The notes: generated by a model from the sequence alone, not told the origin. A stretch of 64,000 nucleotides of DNA from an uncultured Kiritimatiellota bacterium (GCA_934635225.1 CAKTYZ010000012.1:50803-114802); one strand, 5' to 3'. Counted from the first letter of the stretch, positions 43,429 through 52,776 are shown. A program made the numbers and translations.

Positions 43429-43469
43429 AAAGACCCGCTCCGCAACGCTTTATTTTAACTTGTCAAAAC

Positions 43470-43509
43470 GGTGCTATTGACAGTAAAAAAAAACAGTTAT
43501 AATAGCACC
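43470..43509. promoter_or_regulatory. Promoter enclosed in a 9-bp inverted repeat
   Basis: TTGACA (43477-43482), a 15-nt A-rich spacer, TATAAT (43498-43503). GGTGCTATT (43470-43478) and AATAGCACC (43501-43509) are perfect inverted copies that overlap the -35 and the -10, so a dimeric repressor or DNA supercoiling effect is possible. Confidence 0.65.
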
Positions 43510-43531
43510 TCAAACTTGTAAAAGAAAGAAG

Positions 43532-44338
43532 ATGACGCGCGTGGATAAAAAAGTGGTTCTGATGGGTGCGGGCACCGTGGCGCTGGCGGCGGGGGTGGCG
43601 CTCTGGCTTGGGCGCGGCGCGTTCACGGACGCGGGCGCGTCGGACGCGGCGGCGGATCGGCAGGGGCGGCAGATCGGGGAGGCTGCGTCGCGCACATCCG
43701 CAAAGCCGGCGCGCCCCGCACGCATCGCCGAGGCGCGGCCAACAGCGCAGGGTTCTGCGTCCTCTGCCGCGTCTGAGGCAGAGGCGAGCGACAACGACAG
43801 CGAACTCTCGGCGGAAGACCAACGGCGAATCGACGAGATTCAGACGGCCTTGGACGAGGAGAAGCTGTCCGACGTGAAAAGCCTCGCCGAGAAGCTGATC
43901 GACCATCCGTCGGCGGCTGTCCGCCAGAAGGCCGTCGAGGCGCTTCAGTGGTTCGGCGCGAAGGCGCTCGGCACGCTGACGCCGTATCTGGCCGACGCGG
44001 ACGAGGACGTCAGGACGACCGCGATGGACGCCGTCGAGCAGTCTCTCCTGCAGATGGAGGACGAGAAGGCGAAGCTGGACTACATCGAGTCGCTGTTCCA
44101 GATCCGCGGCGCGTGCGACACGGACGGGCTGACGATGCTGGAAGGGCAACTCAAGGGATTCTCGGATGAGCTGTCGGTCATCGGCTCGGCGGTTCGGGTG
44201 ATTGAGGCCAACAGGAACCCGGATGCCGTGCAGGCCATGAAGGACGTCTACGAGTTCGTGACGGGCGAGCCGTACACGACGCCCGACGCGGCGCAGAAGT
44301 GGCAGGACGAGAAGCGAAGCGAACTTCAGCCCGACTGA
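43532..44338 (+). CDS. Membrane-anchored HEAT-repeat-like protein
   Basis: 268 residues: a short cytoplasmic start, one membrane helix (VVLMGAGTVALAAGVALWLG, about 8-27), a low-complexity Ala/Ser/acidic linker (about 30-95), then alpha-helical pairs with HEAT-like spacing (SLAEKLIDHPSAAVRQKAVEALQWFGAKAL, YLADADEDVRTTAMDAVEQSL). Such proteins are scaffolds; no enzymatic motif. It follows the giant secreted protein behind its own promoter, and precedes two glycan genes. Function unknown. Confidence 0.75.
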   Translation: MTRVDKKVVLMGAGTVALAAGVALWLGRGAFTDAGASDAAADRQGRQIGEAASRTSAKPARPARIAEARPTAQGSASSAASEAEASDNDSELSAEDQRRIDEIQTALDEEKLSDVKSLAEKLIDHPSAAVRQKAVEALQWFGAKALGTLTPYLADADEDVRTTAMDAVEQSLLQMEDEKAKLDYIESLFQIRGACDTDGLTMLEGQLKGFSDELSVIGSAVRVIEANRNPDAVQAMKDVYEFVTGEPYTTPDAAQKWQDEKRSELQPD

Positions 44339-44353
44339 GAGGCGGCCGCCGCG

Positions 44354-45223
44354 ATGAGCCTCTATTGGTACAATGGCGAACCGAACTTTGGAGATGCCCT
44401 TTCTCCCTTGGTTTGCGCGCGCTATCTCGGGCAGACGGACCTTTCGTGGGCGCGTGCGCGAAAGGCCGCCGTGGCCGGAATCGGGTCCATCCTCGACACG
44501 ATGATGCTCCACCGCCCCTGTCCTTTCCCGAAGTCGGCGCTCACGCCGGTTCGCGGCCTCCTGTCGCGCTCGTTCCGCCGGCCCCTGAACGTCTGGGGCA
44601 GCGGCCTGATCTGCCGGACGTCCGGCGCGGCGGGATACGTCGTCCTGCGCAAGGTCCGGGCTTTCGCCGTGCGCGGAAGGCGAACGCTGGACGAACTCGT
44701 CTCACTGGGCGCCTTGGTCAACCCGCGGGACGACATCGCGTTCGGGGACCCGGCGCTGCTGACGCCGCAGCTGATGCCGGTCGCGCGAACGCGACGGCAC
44801 CGTCTGGGATTCGTGCCGCATGTCGCGATGTTCGGTGACGGAACCGCCTCGGCGTTCGCCCGAGAGCACCCCGAATACCGTCTGATCGACCCGAGACTGC
44901 CGCCGTCGGACGTGATCACGGACATCGTCTCGTGCGAAGAGGTCTTCTCGTGTTCCCTGCACGGCCTGATCCTCGCCGACGCGTACGGCGTGCCGAATCA
45001 TTGGGTCGGATGGACGCATCCCTGGATGTCGGACGCGGACAACGCGTTCAAGTACCTTGACTACTATTCGGCGGTCGGCGAGAGCCGCGAGCCGTTTCGC
45101 CTTTCGGAACCGCAGACCTGGAAGGCGTCTTCACCCATCGATGGCGCGAAACTGGACGTCGTGCGCGGCCGGCTGACGGACGCGGCGGCGGCGCTGACGA
45201 AGCGGACGGAGGAACTGGCGTGA
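44354..45223 (+). CDS. Polysaccharide pyruvyltransferase-like protein
   Basis: 289 residues of the CsaB/PssK-like family: N-terminal WYNGEPNFGDALSPLV, LNVWGSGLI, and the C-terminal SCSLHGLILADAYGVPN block with the conserved His. The family transfers pyruvate from phosphoenolpyruvate to sugars of cell-surface polymers. It overlaps the next gene (a GT8 transferase) by ATG/GTGA-type linkage, so the two act on the same glycan. Confidence 0.85.
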   Translation: MSLYWYNGEPNFGDALSPLVCARYLGQTDLSWARARKAAVAGIGSILDTMMLHRPCPFPKSALTPVRGLLSRSFRRPLNVWGSGLICRTSGAAGYVVLRKVRAFAVRGRRTLDELVSLGALVNPRDDIAFGDPALLTPQLMPVARTRRHRLGFVPHVAMFGDGTASAFAREHPEYRLIDPRLPPSDVITDIVSCEEVFSCSLHGLILADAYGVPNHWVGWTHPWMSDADNAFKYLDYYSAVGESREPFRLSEPQTWKASSPIDGAKLDVVRGRLTDAAAALTKRTEELA

Positions 45224-46251
45224 CCTTGCCTCTCATCCATTGCTTTGACCACAATTACGTCTTGCCGGCGGCGGTTTGCTTTCATTCGCTGCTGGAGCAT
45301 GCCCGCCGGAAAGACGTGTCGTACGTCATCGAGGTCTTGGGCAGCGGGTTGACGCAAGAAGACTCGGAACTGCTGAAGACGGTCGTTTCGCGCTTCCCGA
45401 ACGCGCGGCTGAACATCCGGAGTCTGCCGAGCCTGTCACGCTTCCGGGACGGCATCCGCACGCGGAGCCATTATTCGACCGAACTGTATCGCAAGCTGGC
45501 TTTGCCCAGCCTGTTTGAGGAGTACCGGACGGCCGTCGTGGCGGATGTTGACGTCATTTACGAAGACGACGTCGCAAGCGTGTTGGACGAGCTTCCACGG
45601 GATGACGACTGGATGGTCGCCGGCGTCTGGGACCTTGGATACGCCGCCGCCCACGGCTGCGGACTCTTCCCGACGGGGCGTCCGTTCATTCGCGGATACG
45701 CGCGGAAATACACCCAGGCGGAGCGGGAGGCCTTGCGAATTGGAGCGGGCCTGATGGTCTACAACCTTGACAGGCTGCGCAAGGAGGGCATTCAGGCGAA
45801 ATGGGAGAGCTTCGCCCTGAAGAACCTGAAACGCGCCATCCTGCCGGAACAGGAGACGATCAACCTGACGGTGCCGGACCGGATTCGGCTGTTGCCGATG
45901 CGTTACATGGCGATTGCTCAGCACCTGCCCCAGTTTGGCCGCATGACGGCGGAAGACCGCCGTCGGAATCCGGCGTGGGACGAGATGTTCGCCCACATCG
46001 TCCAGCTGCACTACGCGTCGGCGACCAAGCCGTGGTCAGACCCGGGATCGGCCGGGGCAGACCGCTGGTTCGCGGCATGTGCCCGGGCGGGACTCGTGGA
46101 GACGTGGCGGCGGTGGTTCGCGGAATACAACCGCCCGGCCGTCGAATGGCGCGAACGCCGGAAAATCGTGGACCTCTCCTTCCGCCTCTTCTCGCGCGCG
46201 TACGAGCTGTCCCTGACGAAAGGCCCCAAATCCGCTTCCCCGGCAAAGTGA
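45220..46251 (+). CDS. Glycosyltransferase family 8
   Basis: 343 residues. N-terminal LIHCFDHNYVLPAAVCFHSLLEHA, metal-binding DXD motif in VVADVDVIYEDD (about 108), AGLMVYNLDRL, LPEQETINL and QLHYASATKPW, all typical of GT8 retaining transferases that use UDP-glucose or UDP-galactose. GTG 45220 overlaps the previous stop. No membrane segment. Likely adds hexose to an LPS core or surface glycan; the true acceptor is unknown. Confidence 0.9.
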   Translation: MTLPLIHCFDHNYVLPAAVCFHSLLEHARRKDVSYVIEVLGSGLTQEDSELLKTVVSRFPNARLNIRSLPSLSRFRDGIRTRSHYSTELYRKLALPSLFEEYRTAVVADVDVIYEDDVASVLDELPRDDDWMVAGVWDLGYAAAHGCGLFPTGRPFIRGYARKYTQAEREALRIGAGLMVYNLDRLRKEGIQAKWESFALKNLKRAILPEQETINLTVPDRIRLLPMRYMAIAQHLPQFGRMTAEDRRRNPAWDEMFAHIVQLHYASATKPWSDPGSAGADRWFAACARAGLVETWRRWFAEYNRPAVEWRERRKIVDLSFRLFSRAYELSLTKGPKSASPAK

Positions 46252-46296
46252 CGGCCCCGGGACGGCCCGCCCGCCCGCAACGGGCAGGGCGTATTG

Positions 46297-46305
46297 TGGT
46301 ATAAT
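46297..46305 (+). promoter_or_regulatory. Extended -10 promoter of dnaG
   Basis: TGGTATAAT, 9 nt before ATG 46315; leaderless mRNA predicted. Confidence 0.78.
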
Positions 46306-46314
46306 ACCGTCTCC

Positions 46315-48234
46315 ATGGCGAAGGGCATCACAGAATCGACGGTCGAGGAGATCAAGGCGCGGACAGATCTTTCGGATCTCATCGCGTCGTATGGCATCGC
46401 CGTCAAGGTCGCGGGGACTTCGAAGAAGGCGTGCTGCCCCTTTCACCACGAGAAGACGCCGAGCTTCAACATCAACGACGCCAAGGGGTACTACCACTGC
46501 TTTGGCTGCGGCGAGAGCGGGGACGCGATCAAGTTCGTGCAGAAGATGGACGGGCTGACGTTCGTCGAGGCCGTGAAGAAACTGGCGGACCAGTGCGGCG
46601 TCAAGATCGAGACGCAGGAAGACCCGTCAGCGGGGAAGCGCAAGCGGATCTTGGCGCTGCTGGCGGAACTGACGCAGTTCTATCACCGTTGCCTGCTGGA
46701 GGCGAAAGAGGGCGAACGCGCGCGCGCATACCTGAAGGAACGCGACCTCGGGCGGCAGATCCAGGACGATTACCTCATCGGCTACGCGCCGAACGGCGTC
46801 GCGAACATCCTCCGCTGGGCGAAGAAGTACGGCTACACGCCGGAGGAGTTGGAGGCGGCGGGCGTCATCCGGCAAGGCGACCGCCCCGGGGATCCCGGCT
46901 ATCACCGATTCGGCGGGCGTCTCATGTTCGCCATCAAGGACAAGCAGGGCCGGGTCGTCGGCTATTCGGGGCGTCAGCTCGTCGCGTCCAGGAACTCCGG
47001 CAAGTACGTGAATTCGCCCGAGACGCTTGTCTTCAGCAAGAAACGCATCCTCTACGGCTTTGACAAGGCCATGCGGGCGATTGCGCAGGACAAGAAGAAC
47101 CACGAGGCCCTCGTCTGCGAAGGGCAGATCGACTGCATTCGCCTCCAGACGAGCGGCTTCCCGAATGCCGTCGCCGGGCAGGGGACCGCCTTTACCGAGG
47201 ACCATGTCGCGATGCTGCGGAAAGTCGCGGACCTCGTGACGCTCGTCTACGACGACGACGGCGCGGGCCATGCGGCGACGATCAAGTCGGCGCGGCTCTG
47301 CCTGGCGGCCGAACTGCCCGTGCGCGTCGTCTCGCTGCCCAGCGGGGACGACCCCGATTCGTTCTTGCGCGCGCATCCGGCGGAAGACTTCCGCAAGATG
47401 CTGGAAAACGCCGAGTCGATCATGGCCTTTCAGGTGCGCGCCGAACGGGCAAAGGAGAAGAGCCCCCAGTCGGTCGATGCCGTCGCGCGCATCACGCGAG
47501 AGGTCCTTGCGACCATCGCGGCGTGCCCGAACGAAGTGCTGAAGGCCGCGATGACAGGCGAGGCCGCGCAGATTCTCGGGTTGCCGACGCGGGCGCTGGC
47601 CGACGAGCTGGGCCGCGTCCGGGTGGAGGCGAAGCACGCGCCGCGGACAGCGCCGTCCGTCGCGGCGGAAACGCCGGGCGACGACGCGGAACGCGAGGAA
47701 GGCGAGCCTTCGGACCCGTCCGGCGAGAGCCTGGCGGGCGAAGACGCGGCAAAGGCGATGCCGCCGCCTCCCGGGGAGATGGCGCTGTGTTCCTTCCTGC
47801 TGGGGAACGAATACAACCAGGATCTGGATGGCATGATCGGCAAGTTCCTTCCGCCGCCTGTCTTCACGCACGCGTTCACGGCGCGTTTCGTCGAGCTGTG
47901 GCGGCAGGAGTGCGCGAAGGGCGAAGACCTCTTTGCCGCGTTTGCGGACGCGCTGTCTCCGCGTGAGCGCGCTTGGTTTGACGCGATCCTGGTCGGGGTC
48001 GGCAAGTCGCAGGCCAGCGCGCTGTCGGCGACGGACATCTTGAAGGACTTCGTCCGAGCGCGCTGGTCCGAGAGGCTGAGGCGACGGCGCGGGGCGCTTC
48101 CCGCCGTCGGCGACGCGGCGGCGGAGACCGCACGCGTGCAGCTGTCGATGGACCTGAAGCGTCTTTCGACGGCTCGCTGGCCGGACGTGAAGATGATGAT
48201 TCGCAGGTATCTGGCAGAGGCAAATATGGTATAA
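46315..48234 (+). CDS. dnaG: DNA primase
   Basis: Makes RNA primers at the fork with DnaB. 639 residues from ATG 46315, set by the promoter and by the alignment (GITESTVEEIKARTDLSDLI). CHC2 zinc finger Cys41, His44, Cys62, Cys65; TOPRIM domain with EGQID and YDDDGAGH; C-terminal helicase-interaction region after an Ala/Glu-rich linker (about 440-485). The 3' end overlaps the -10 of the next gene. Confidence 0.96.
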   Translation: MAKGITESTVEEIKARTDLSDLIASYGIAVKVAGTSKKACCPFHHEKTPSFNINDAKGYYHCFGCGESGDAIKFVQKMDGLTFVEAVKKLADQCGVKIETQEDPSAGKRKRILALLAELTQFYHRCLLEAKEGERARAYLKERDLGRQIQDDYLIGYAPNGVANILRWAKKYGYTPEELEAAGVIRQGDRPGDPGYHRFGGRLMFAIKDKQGRVVGYSGRQLVASRNSGKYVNSPETLVFSKKRILYGFDKAMRAIAQDKKNHEALVCEGQIDCIRLQTSGFPNAVAGQGTAFTEDHVAMLRKVADLVTLVYDDDGAGHAATIKSARLCLAAELPVRVVSLPSGDDPDSFLRAHPAEDFRKMLENAESIMAFQVRAERAKEKSPQSVDAVARITREVLATIAACPNEVLKAAMTGEAAQILGLPTRALADELGRVRVEAKHAPRTAPSVAAETPGDDAEREEGEPSDPSGESLAGEDAAKAMPPPPGEMALCSFLLGNEYNQDLDGMIGKFLPPPVFTHAFTARFVELWRQECAKGEDLFAAFADALSPRERAWFDAILVGVGKSQASALSATDILKDFVRARWSERLRRRRGALPAVGDAAAETARVQLSMDLKRLSTARWPDVKMMIRRYLAEANMV

Positions 48235-48235
48235 T
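48227..48235 (+). promoter_or_regulatory. Extended -10 promoter of the MoxR gene
   Basis: TGGTATAAT that includes the dnaG stop codon; leader of about 50 nt with AAGGAG before ATG 48295. Confidence 0.72.
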
Positions 48236-48294
48236 TCAAACCTTGACGGACAGATTTCAAGCAGAACCTCAACACGAACAAGAAAAGGAGAACC

Positions 48295-49257
48295 ATGGAC
48301 CTTAAGGAAGCCACAAGCCGCATCGCCGCGCAGGGCGAACTCGTCACGAAGATTCGCGAGGAGGTCGCGAAAGTCATCGTTGGGCAGGAGAAGCTGATCG
48401 ACCGGCTCATCCTTGCGCTGACGACGGGCGGGCACATCCTTCTGGAGGGCGTGCCGGGCCTTGCGAAGACGCTCTCCGTGAACACGCTGGCCAAGGTGCT
48501 CGGGCTGGAATTCAAGCGCATCTCCTTCACGCCGGACCTTCTGCCGGCCGATGTCGTCGGCACGCTCATCTATTCGCCGAAGACGGGCGAGTTCGCGCCG
48601 AAGAAAGGCCCGGTCTTCACGAACCTCCTTCTCGCGGACGAGATCAACCGCGCACCGGCGAAGGTGCAGTCCGCGCTGCTGGAGTCGATGCAGGAACGGC
48701 AGGTGACGATCGGCGAGGAAACCTACCGTCTGCCGCAGCCGTTCCTCGTCCTCGCGACGCAGAACCCGATCGAGCAGGAGGGGACCTATCCGCTTCCCGA
48801 AGCGCAAGTCGACCGCTTCATGTTCAAGTGCCTCGTCGAGACGCCGTCAAAGGCGGACGAGCGGCGCATCATGCAGAGGTTCGCCGAGAGCGCGGCGACG
48901 CCCGAGGCGAAGACGGTCTGCACGCCGGACGACGTTGCGACCTTGCGCACGACGCTGAAGGAGGTCTACTGCGACGAGAAGGTCGGCGACTACATCCTCG
49001 ACATCGTCTTCAAGACGCGCGAGACGGACGAGATGATCCAGAACGGGGCCTCGCCGCGCGCAACGCTTGCGCTGAACCTCGCCGCGCGCGGCAATGCGCT
49101 CCTGCGCGGCCGCGCCTATGCGACGCCGCAGGACGTGAAGGAGGTCGTGCACGACGTCCTTCGGCATCGCATTCTCCTGACTTACGAAGCCGAGGCCGAG
49201 GGCGTCACGTCCGACAAGATCATCGACAGGATCCTGAGCGAAGTCCCCGTGCCGTAA
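48295..49257 (+). CDS. MoxR-type AAA+ ATPase
   Basis: 320 residues with the MoxR Walker A GVPGLAKT (about 51-58), ADEINRAPAKVQSALLESMQERQVT (Walker B and sensor region), LATQNPIEQEGTYPLPEAQVDRFMF. Family knowledge: MoxR ATPases act as chaperones for von Willebrand A proteins. The DUF58 gene follows 27 nt later, the classical pair. Confidence 0.94.
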   Translation: MDLKEATSRIAAQGELVTKIREEVAKVIVGQEKLIDRLILALTTGGHILLEGVPGLAKTLSVNTLAKVLGLEFKRISFTPDLLPADVVGTLIYSPKTGEFAPKKGPVFTNLLLADEINRAPAKVQSALLESMQERQVTIGEETYRLPQPFLVLATQNPIEQEGTYPLPEAQVDRFMFKCLVETPSKADERRIMQRFAESAATPEAKTVCTPDDVATLRTTLKEVYCDEKVGDYILDIVFKTRETDEMIQNGASPRATLALNLAARGNALLRGRAYATPQDVKEVVHDVLRHRILLTYEAEAEGVTSDKIIDRILSEVPVP

Positions 49258-49284
49258 TCGGGCGAGTCGAGAGGGCGGTCGCAG

Positions 49285-50184
49285 ATGACAGACGTTAAAG
49301 AGCTCATGGCGAAGGTGGGGAAGATCCGAATCCTCACCAACAAGTTGATTGACGACCAGCTCGCGGGCGACTACCACTCGACCTTCAAGGGGCAGGGCGT
49401 CGAGTTTGACGAGGTCCGCCCCTATCAGGTCGGCGACGATGTCCGGACGATTGACTGGAATGTGACGGCGAAGACGGGCGTCCCCTACATCAAGCGCTTC
49501 GCGGAGGAGCGCGAGCTGACGATCCTGTTCCTCGTGGACGTCTCCGGCTCTCAGGGCTATGGCAGCGTGCGCCGGTCGAAGATGGAGCTTGCCGCCGAAG
49601 TGACGGCGCTTCTCGCCCTGACGGCCATCCGCAACCAGGACAAGATCGGGCTCGTCCTCTTTTCGGACAGGATCGTCAAGTACATTCCGCCGCGCAAGGG
49701 GCGCGATTCGGTCATGCGGCTGGTGCGCGAGGTGCTGGCCGCCGAGGACGACGCGCAGGGCGGCACGGACATCGAAGGCGCGTTGCGGTTCCTCAACGGC
49801 ATCCAGAAGCGCCGCGCGGTCGTCTTCCTCGTGTCTGACTTCCTTTCGGGGGCCGGGGCGGATTCGACGCCCTACGCCAACATCCTTCGGGCGACGGCGC
49901 GTCATCATGACGTGATCTGCGTTCCTGTGAGCGATCCGGCGGAAAGCGCGCTGCCGGATGTCGGGTTGGTGGAATTGGAAGACCCCGAGACGGGTGCGCT
50001 GGTTCTTGTGGACACGTCCAGCGCGAAGGTGCGGCGTGACTTTGCCGCGCGTGCCGAGCTTGAGAACGAGGATCTGCGTCGCTTCTTCCTCCGGACGGGC
50101 ATCGAGACGTTGCCGGTCTCGACCGACAGGCCCTATGTCGATTCCGTACGTCAGCTCTTCAAGCGCCGTGCGCGCAAGCGTTGA
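49285..50184 (+). CDS. DUF58 (vWA-like) protein
   Basis: 299 residues with DUF58 landmarks: GDYHSTFKGQGVEFDEVRPYQVGDDVRTIDWNVTAKTG and the metal-binding DXSXS-like LFLVDVSGSQGYG, then FLVSDFLSGAG. Soluble, no membrane helices. Works with MoxR; the usual BatA/B/D membrane genes do not follow, and aromatic biosynthesis genes do instead. Client unknown. Confidence 0.92.
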   Translation: MTDVKELMAKVGKIRILTNKLIDDQLAGDYHSTFKGQGVEFDEVRPYQVGDDVRTIDWNVTAKTGVPYIKRFAEERELTILFLVDVSGSQGYGSVRRSKMELAAEVTALLALTAIRNQDKIGLVLFSDRIVKYIPPRKGRDSVMRLVREVLAAEDDAQGGTDIEGALRFLNGIQKRRAVVFLVSDFLSGAGADSTPYANILRATARHHDVICVPVSDPAESALPDVGLVELEDPETGALVLVDTSSAKVRRDFAARAELENEDLRRFFLRTGIETLPVSTDRPYVDSVRQLFKRRARKR

Positions 50185-50194
50185 GGCGGTCCGC

Positions 50195-51616
50195 ATGTCG
50201 AAAGAAGAAGGTCGTATGCTGTTCCTCTATGGTGCGCCCGCTTCGGGCAAGACGACGCTCGGTCGCCGCTTGGCGACGGCAGGGGGCGTCGCGTTTGCGG
50301 ATCTTGACGCGGAGATCGTCCGTGTCGCGGGACGGACAATCCCCGAGATCTTCGCGACGGAGGGCGAGGCGGCCTTTCGAGATCTCGAATCGCGGACACT
50401 GAGGCAGATCGGCGCGGTTGGGGTCGTCGCCTTGGGTGGCGGCACGCTCCTGCGAGAGGAGAACCGTCGCTTTTGCGAGCGGAAAGGGACGGTTCTCTGC
50501 CTGGACACGCCGCCGGAGGCGGAACTCGCGCGACGGATGGACGCCGCGGCGGGGACGCGCCCGCTGGGCAACCGCGCCGAGGAACGCGCGGCGCATTACG
50601 CGTCGTTTCGGAATCGCGTCTCGGCTTGGTTTGACTTGGGCAATTCGCTCGTCCTCTGCGGTCGGCACTTGGCGTCCGCCTTTCTCGCGACGCGTCCGGT
50701 CGTGGCCGATGCGACCGTCGCGTCTTTGTGGGCGGATGAGCTGGGGCTCGCGCCGATTGCGACCGTTCCCTCTGGCGAACGGCACAAGACGATAGAGACG
50801 GTCGCGTCTCTGTGGCGCGCGTTCGCGCACGCGGGACTAGGCCGGAACGACACGGTCGTCGCGTTGGGCGGCGGCGTGACGGGCGATCTCACGGGATTCG
50901 CCGCCGCGACGTGGATGCGGGGCATTGACTGGATCAACGTGCCGACGACGTTGCTTTCGATGGTGGATGCCTCGACGGGCGGCAAGACGGGATGCGACTT
51001 GCCCGAGGGAAAGAACTTGGCGGGGGCATTCCACGCGCCGAAGCTTGTCGTCATTGACGACGATTTCCTGAAGACGCTCTCGCCTGAACTCCTGCGCGAC
51101 GGCAAGGCCGAAATGATCAAGCATTCGATCATCTCCGCAGGGACAGGCCCCGCGTCTGCCGGGGCAAGCCCGGGCGAGGCCCCTGAAAAGATTCCTTCGG
51201 CGGATGAAATCGCCCGAAATCTCGCCGTCAAGGTCGGCATTGTGCGCGAAGACCCCTTTGAACGGCGGGGACGAAGGCTCTTGCTCAACTGCGGGCATAC
51301 CGTCGCCCATGCGATTGAGAAAGCGACGCGGTATGCCGTCTCCCACGGTTCGGCGGTGGCCATCGGCTGCGTGGAAGAGGCGCGGATCGCGGTGCGAAGG
51401 GGCCTGTCCCCGGCGGATTGGCCAGATGCGCTGGCGGCGCGTTTCGCGGTGGAAGGTCTGCCGACGGCGTTGCCCGAGGGCTTGACCCTGCCGGCGCTCG
51501 TTCCGCTGATGAAGGGTGACAAGAAACGCGCGGGTTCGGTGGTCACGTTCGCGTTGCCGTGCGGATGGGGTGATGTGCGGGCCGTGCCGATTGACCTCGC
51601 GAAGGAGGCCCTGTGA
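50195..51616 (+). CDS. aroKB: Fused shikimate kinase / 3-dehydroquinate synthase
   Basis: 473 residues from ATG 50195; ATG 50216, preceded by AAGAAGAAGG, is an equally good start. Residues about 8-165 are shikimate kinase (Walker A GAPASGKTTLGRRL, DLDAEIV, GEAAFRDLE, VALGGGTLL). Residues about 170-473 are dehydroquinate synthase (VALGGGVTGDLTGFAAATWMRG, PTTLLSMVDASTGGKTG, KAEMIKHS, LLNCGHTVAHAIE). The fusion joins steps 2 and 5 of the shikimate pathway, seen also in a few other bacteria. Overlaps aroA (GTGA). About 20 codons around 51140-51190 (GPASAGASPGEAPEK) look like an insertion in the C-terminal domain. Confidence 0.93.
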   Translation: MSKEEGRMLFLYGAPASGKTTLGRRLATAGGVAFADLDAEIVRVAGRTIPEIFATEGEAAFRDLESRTLRQIGAVGVVALGGGTLLREENRRFCERKGTVLCLDTPPEAELARRMDAAAGTRPLGNRAEERAAHYASFRNRVSAWFDLGNSLVLCGRHLASAFLATRPVVADATVASLWADELGLAPIATVPSGERHKTIETVASLWRAFAHAGLGRNDTVVALGGGVTGDLTGFAAATWMRGIDWINVPTTLLSMVDASTGGKTGCDLPEGKNLAGAFHAPKLVVIDDDFLKTLSPELLRDGKAEMIKHSIISAGTGPASAGASPGEAPEKIPSADEIARNLAVKVGIVREDPFERRGRRLLLNCGHTVAHAIEKATRYAVSHGSAVAIGCVEEARIAVRRGLSPADWPDALAARFAVEGLPTALPEGLTLPALVPLMKGDKKRAGSVVTFALPCGWGDVRAVPIDLAKEAL

Positions 51617-52749
51617 TTCGCCTGACGCCGGGCCTTCGGCGCGGCACGATGGATGTGCCCGTCTCGAAGTCGCACGCGCATCGCGTGCTTGTCGCCGAGT
51701 TCCTGGCGGGGCGAACGGCGCTTCTGTCTCCCTCGCCCGACGATTGCGATGACATCTGCGCGACGAAGCGTTGCCTACTGGCGTTGAACGCGGGGTCGTC
51801 AACGGGTGCGACGACGTTGGATTGCGGAGAGTCCGGCACGACGCGGCGCCTTTTGGGCCCGGTCGTCGCGGCGTTGGGCGTGAGGCCGAACTGGGTGATG
51901 AAAGGCCGTCTCGCGTCCCGTCCCCAGATTGACTATCTGACGTTGACGTCGGGCGTTCACGAGCTTTCGGGAGACGTGTCCTCGCAGTTCGTCAGCGGGC
52001 TTCTCTTCGCCTTGCCGCTTCTCGCGGGCGATTCGGAGATTCGGTTGACCTCGCCGCTTGCTTCGCGCGGCTATATTGACATGACGCGCGGCGTCTTGCA
52101 GACCTACGGCGTGCGCGTCGAGGAGGCGACGACGGGGTTTCGCGTCGCGGGCGGACAGCGCTATCGGGCACCGGTGACGGAACCGCGCATCGAGACGGAC
52201 TGGTCCGGCGCGGCATTTCCGCTGGCTCTGCGTGCGCTTGGCAACGAGATCCGTCTGGCCGACTCCTGTGTCGCGGGGCTTGTGGAGACGTCGCTTCAGC
52301 CGGACCGGGCGGTCGTCGGCTTCCTTCGGTCGTTCGCGCGGTCGGGTGAGGTCGCGATTGACATTGACGGGAGTCCAGATCTTTTCCCGGTTCTGGCCGT
52401 TGTCGCGGCCAAGCGTGACGGGAATACGCGGTTTACGGGCATTCGGCGGCTTCGGCTCAAGGAGTCGGACCGCGTTGCCGCGATGGCGGATGTCCTGAGA
52501 CGGTTTGGCGTCGAGACGGCTGTTTCGGAGAGCGAATTCTTCGTTCGCGGACGAAAGGCCCCGCTTGCCGGAGGGGCATTCCGTTCGTTTGCCGACCACC
52601 GGATCGCGATGTCGATTGCCGTTGGGGCGACTGTGGCTGGCTCGACCGTCGAAATCGACGACATCGCCTGCGCGGCAAAGTCCTATCCGGGATTCTTCGG
52701 CCAGTTCCAGAGCGCTTCCCTGATTGACGCGATGCGCATGGCAAACTAA
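51613..52749 (+). CDS. aroA: 5-enolpyruvylshikimate-3-phosphate synthase, divergent short form
   Basis: Joins shikimate-3-phosphate and phosphoenolpyruvate. 378 residues against about 430 in common forms. Recognised by VPVSKSHAHRVLVAEFLAG, CGESGTTRRLL (instead of GNAGTTMR), RPQIDYLTL, DVSSQFVSGLLFALPLL, LRLKESDRVAAM and SFADHRIAMSIAV. The altered glycine loop and the missing ~50 residues make it an atypical subclass, but the phosphate- and PEP-binding Lys/Arg positions I can place are kept. Overlaps aroKB and is last in the unit. Confidence 0.9.
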   Translation: MIRLTPGLRRGTMDVPVSKSHAHRVLVAEFLAGRTALLSPSPDDCDDICATKRCLLALNAGSSTGATTLDCGESGTTRRLLGPVVAALGVRPNWVMKGRLASRPQIDYLTLTSGVHELSGDVSSQFVSGLLFALPLLAGDSEIRLTSPLASRGYIDMTRGVLQTYGVRVEEATTGFRVAGGQRYRAPVTEPRIETDWSGAAFPLALRALGNEIRLADSCVAGLVETSLQPDRAVVGFLRSFARSGEVAIDIDGSPDLFPVLAVVAAKRDGNTRFTGIRRLRLKESDRVAAMADVLRRFGVETAVSESEFFVRGRKAPLAGGAFRSFADHRIAMSIAVGATVAGSTVEIDDIACAAKSYPGFFGQFQSASLIDAMRMAN

Positions 52750-52767
52750 ACCGTCTTCGTCATTTTA

Positions 52768-52776
52768 TGCTATAAT
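52768..52776 (+). promoter_or_regulatory. Extended -10 promoter of dnaX
   Basis: TGCTATAAT, 7 nt before ATG 52784; leaderless mRNA predicted. Confidence 0.75.
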
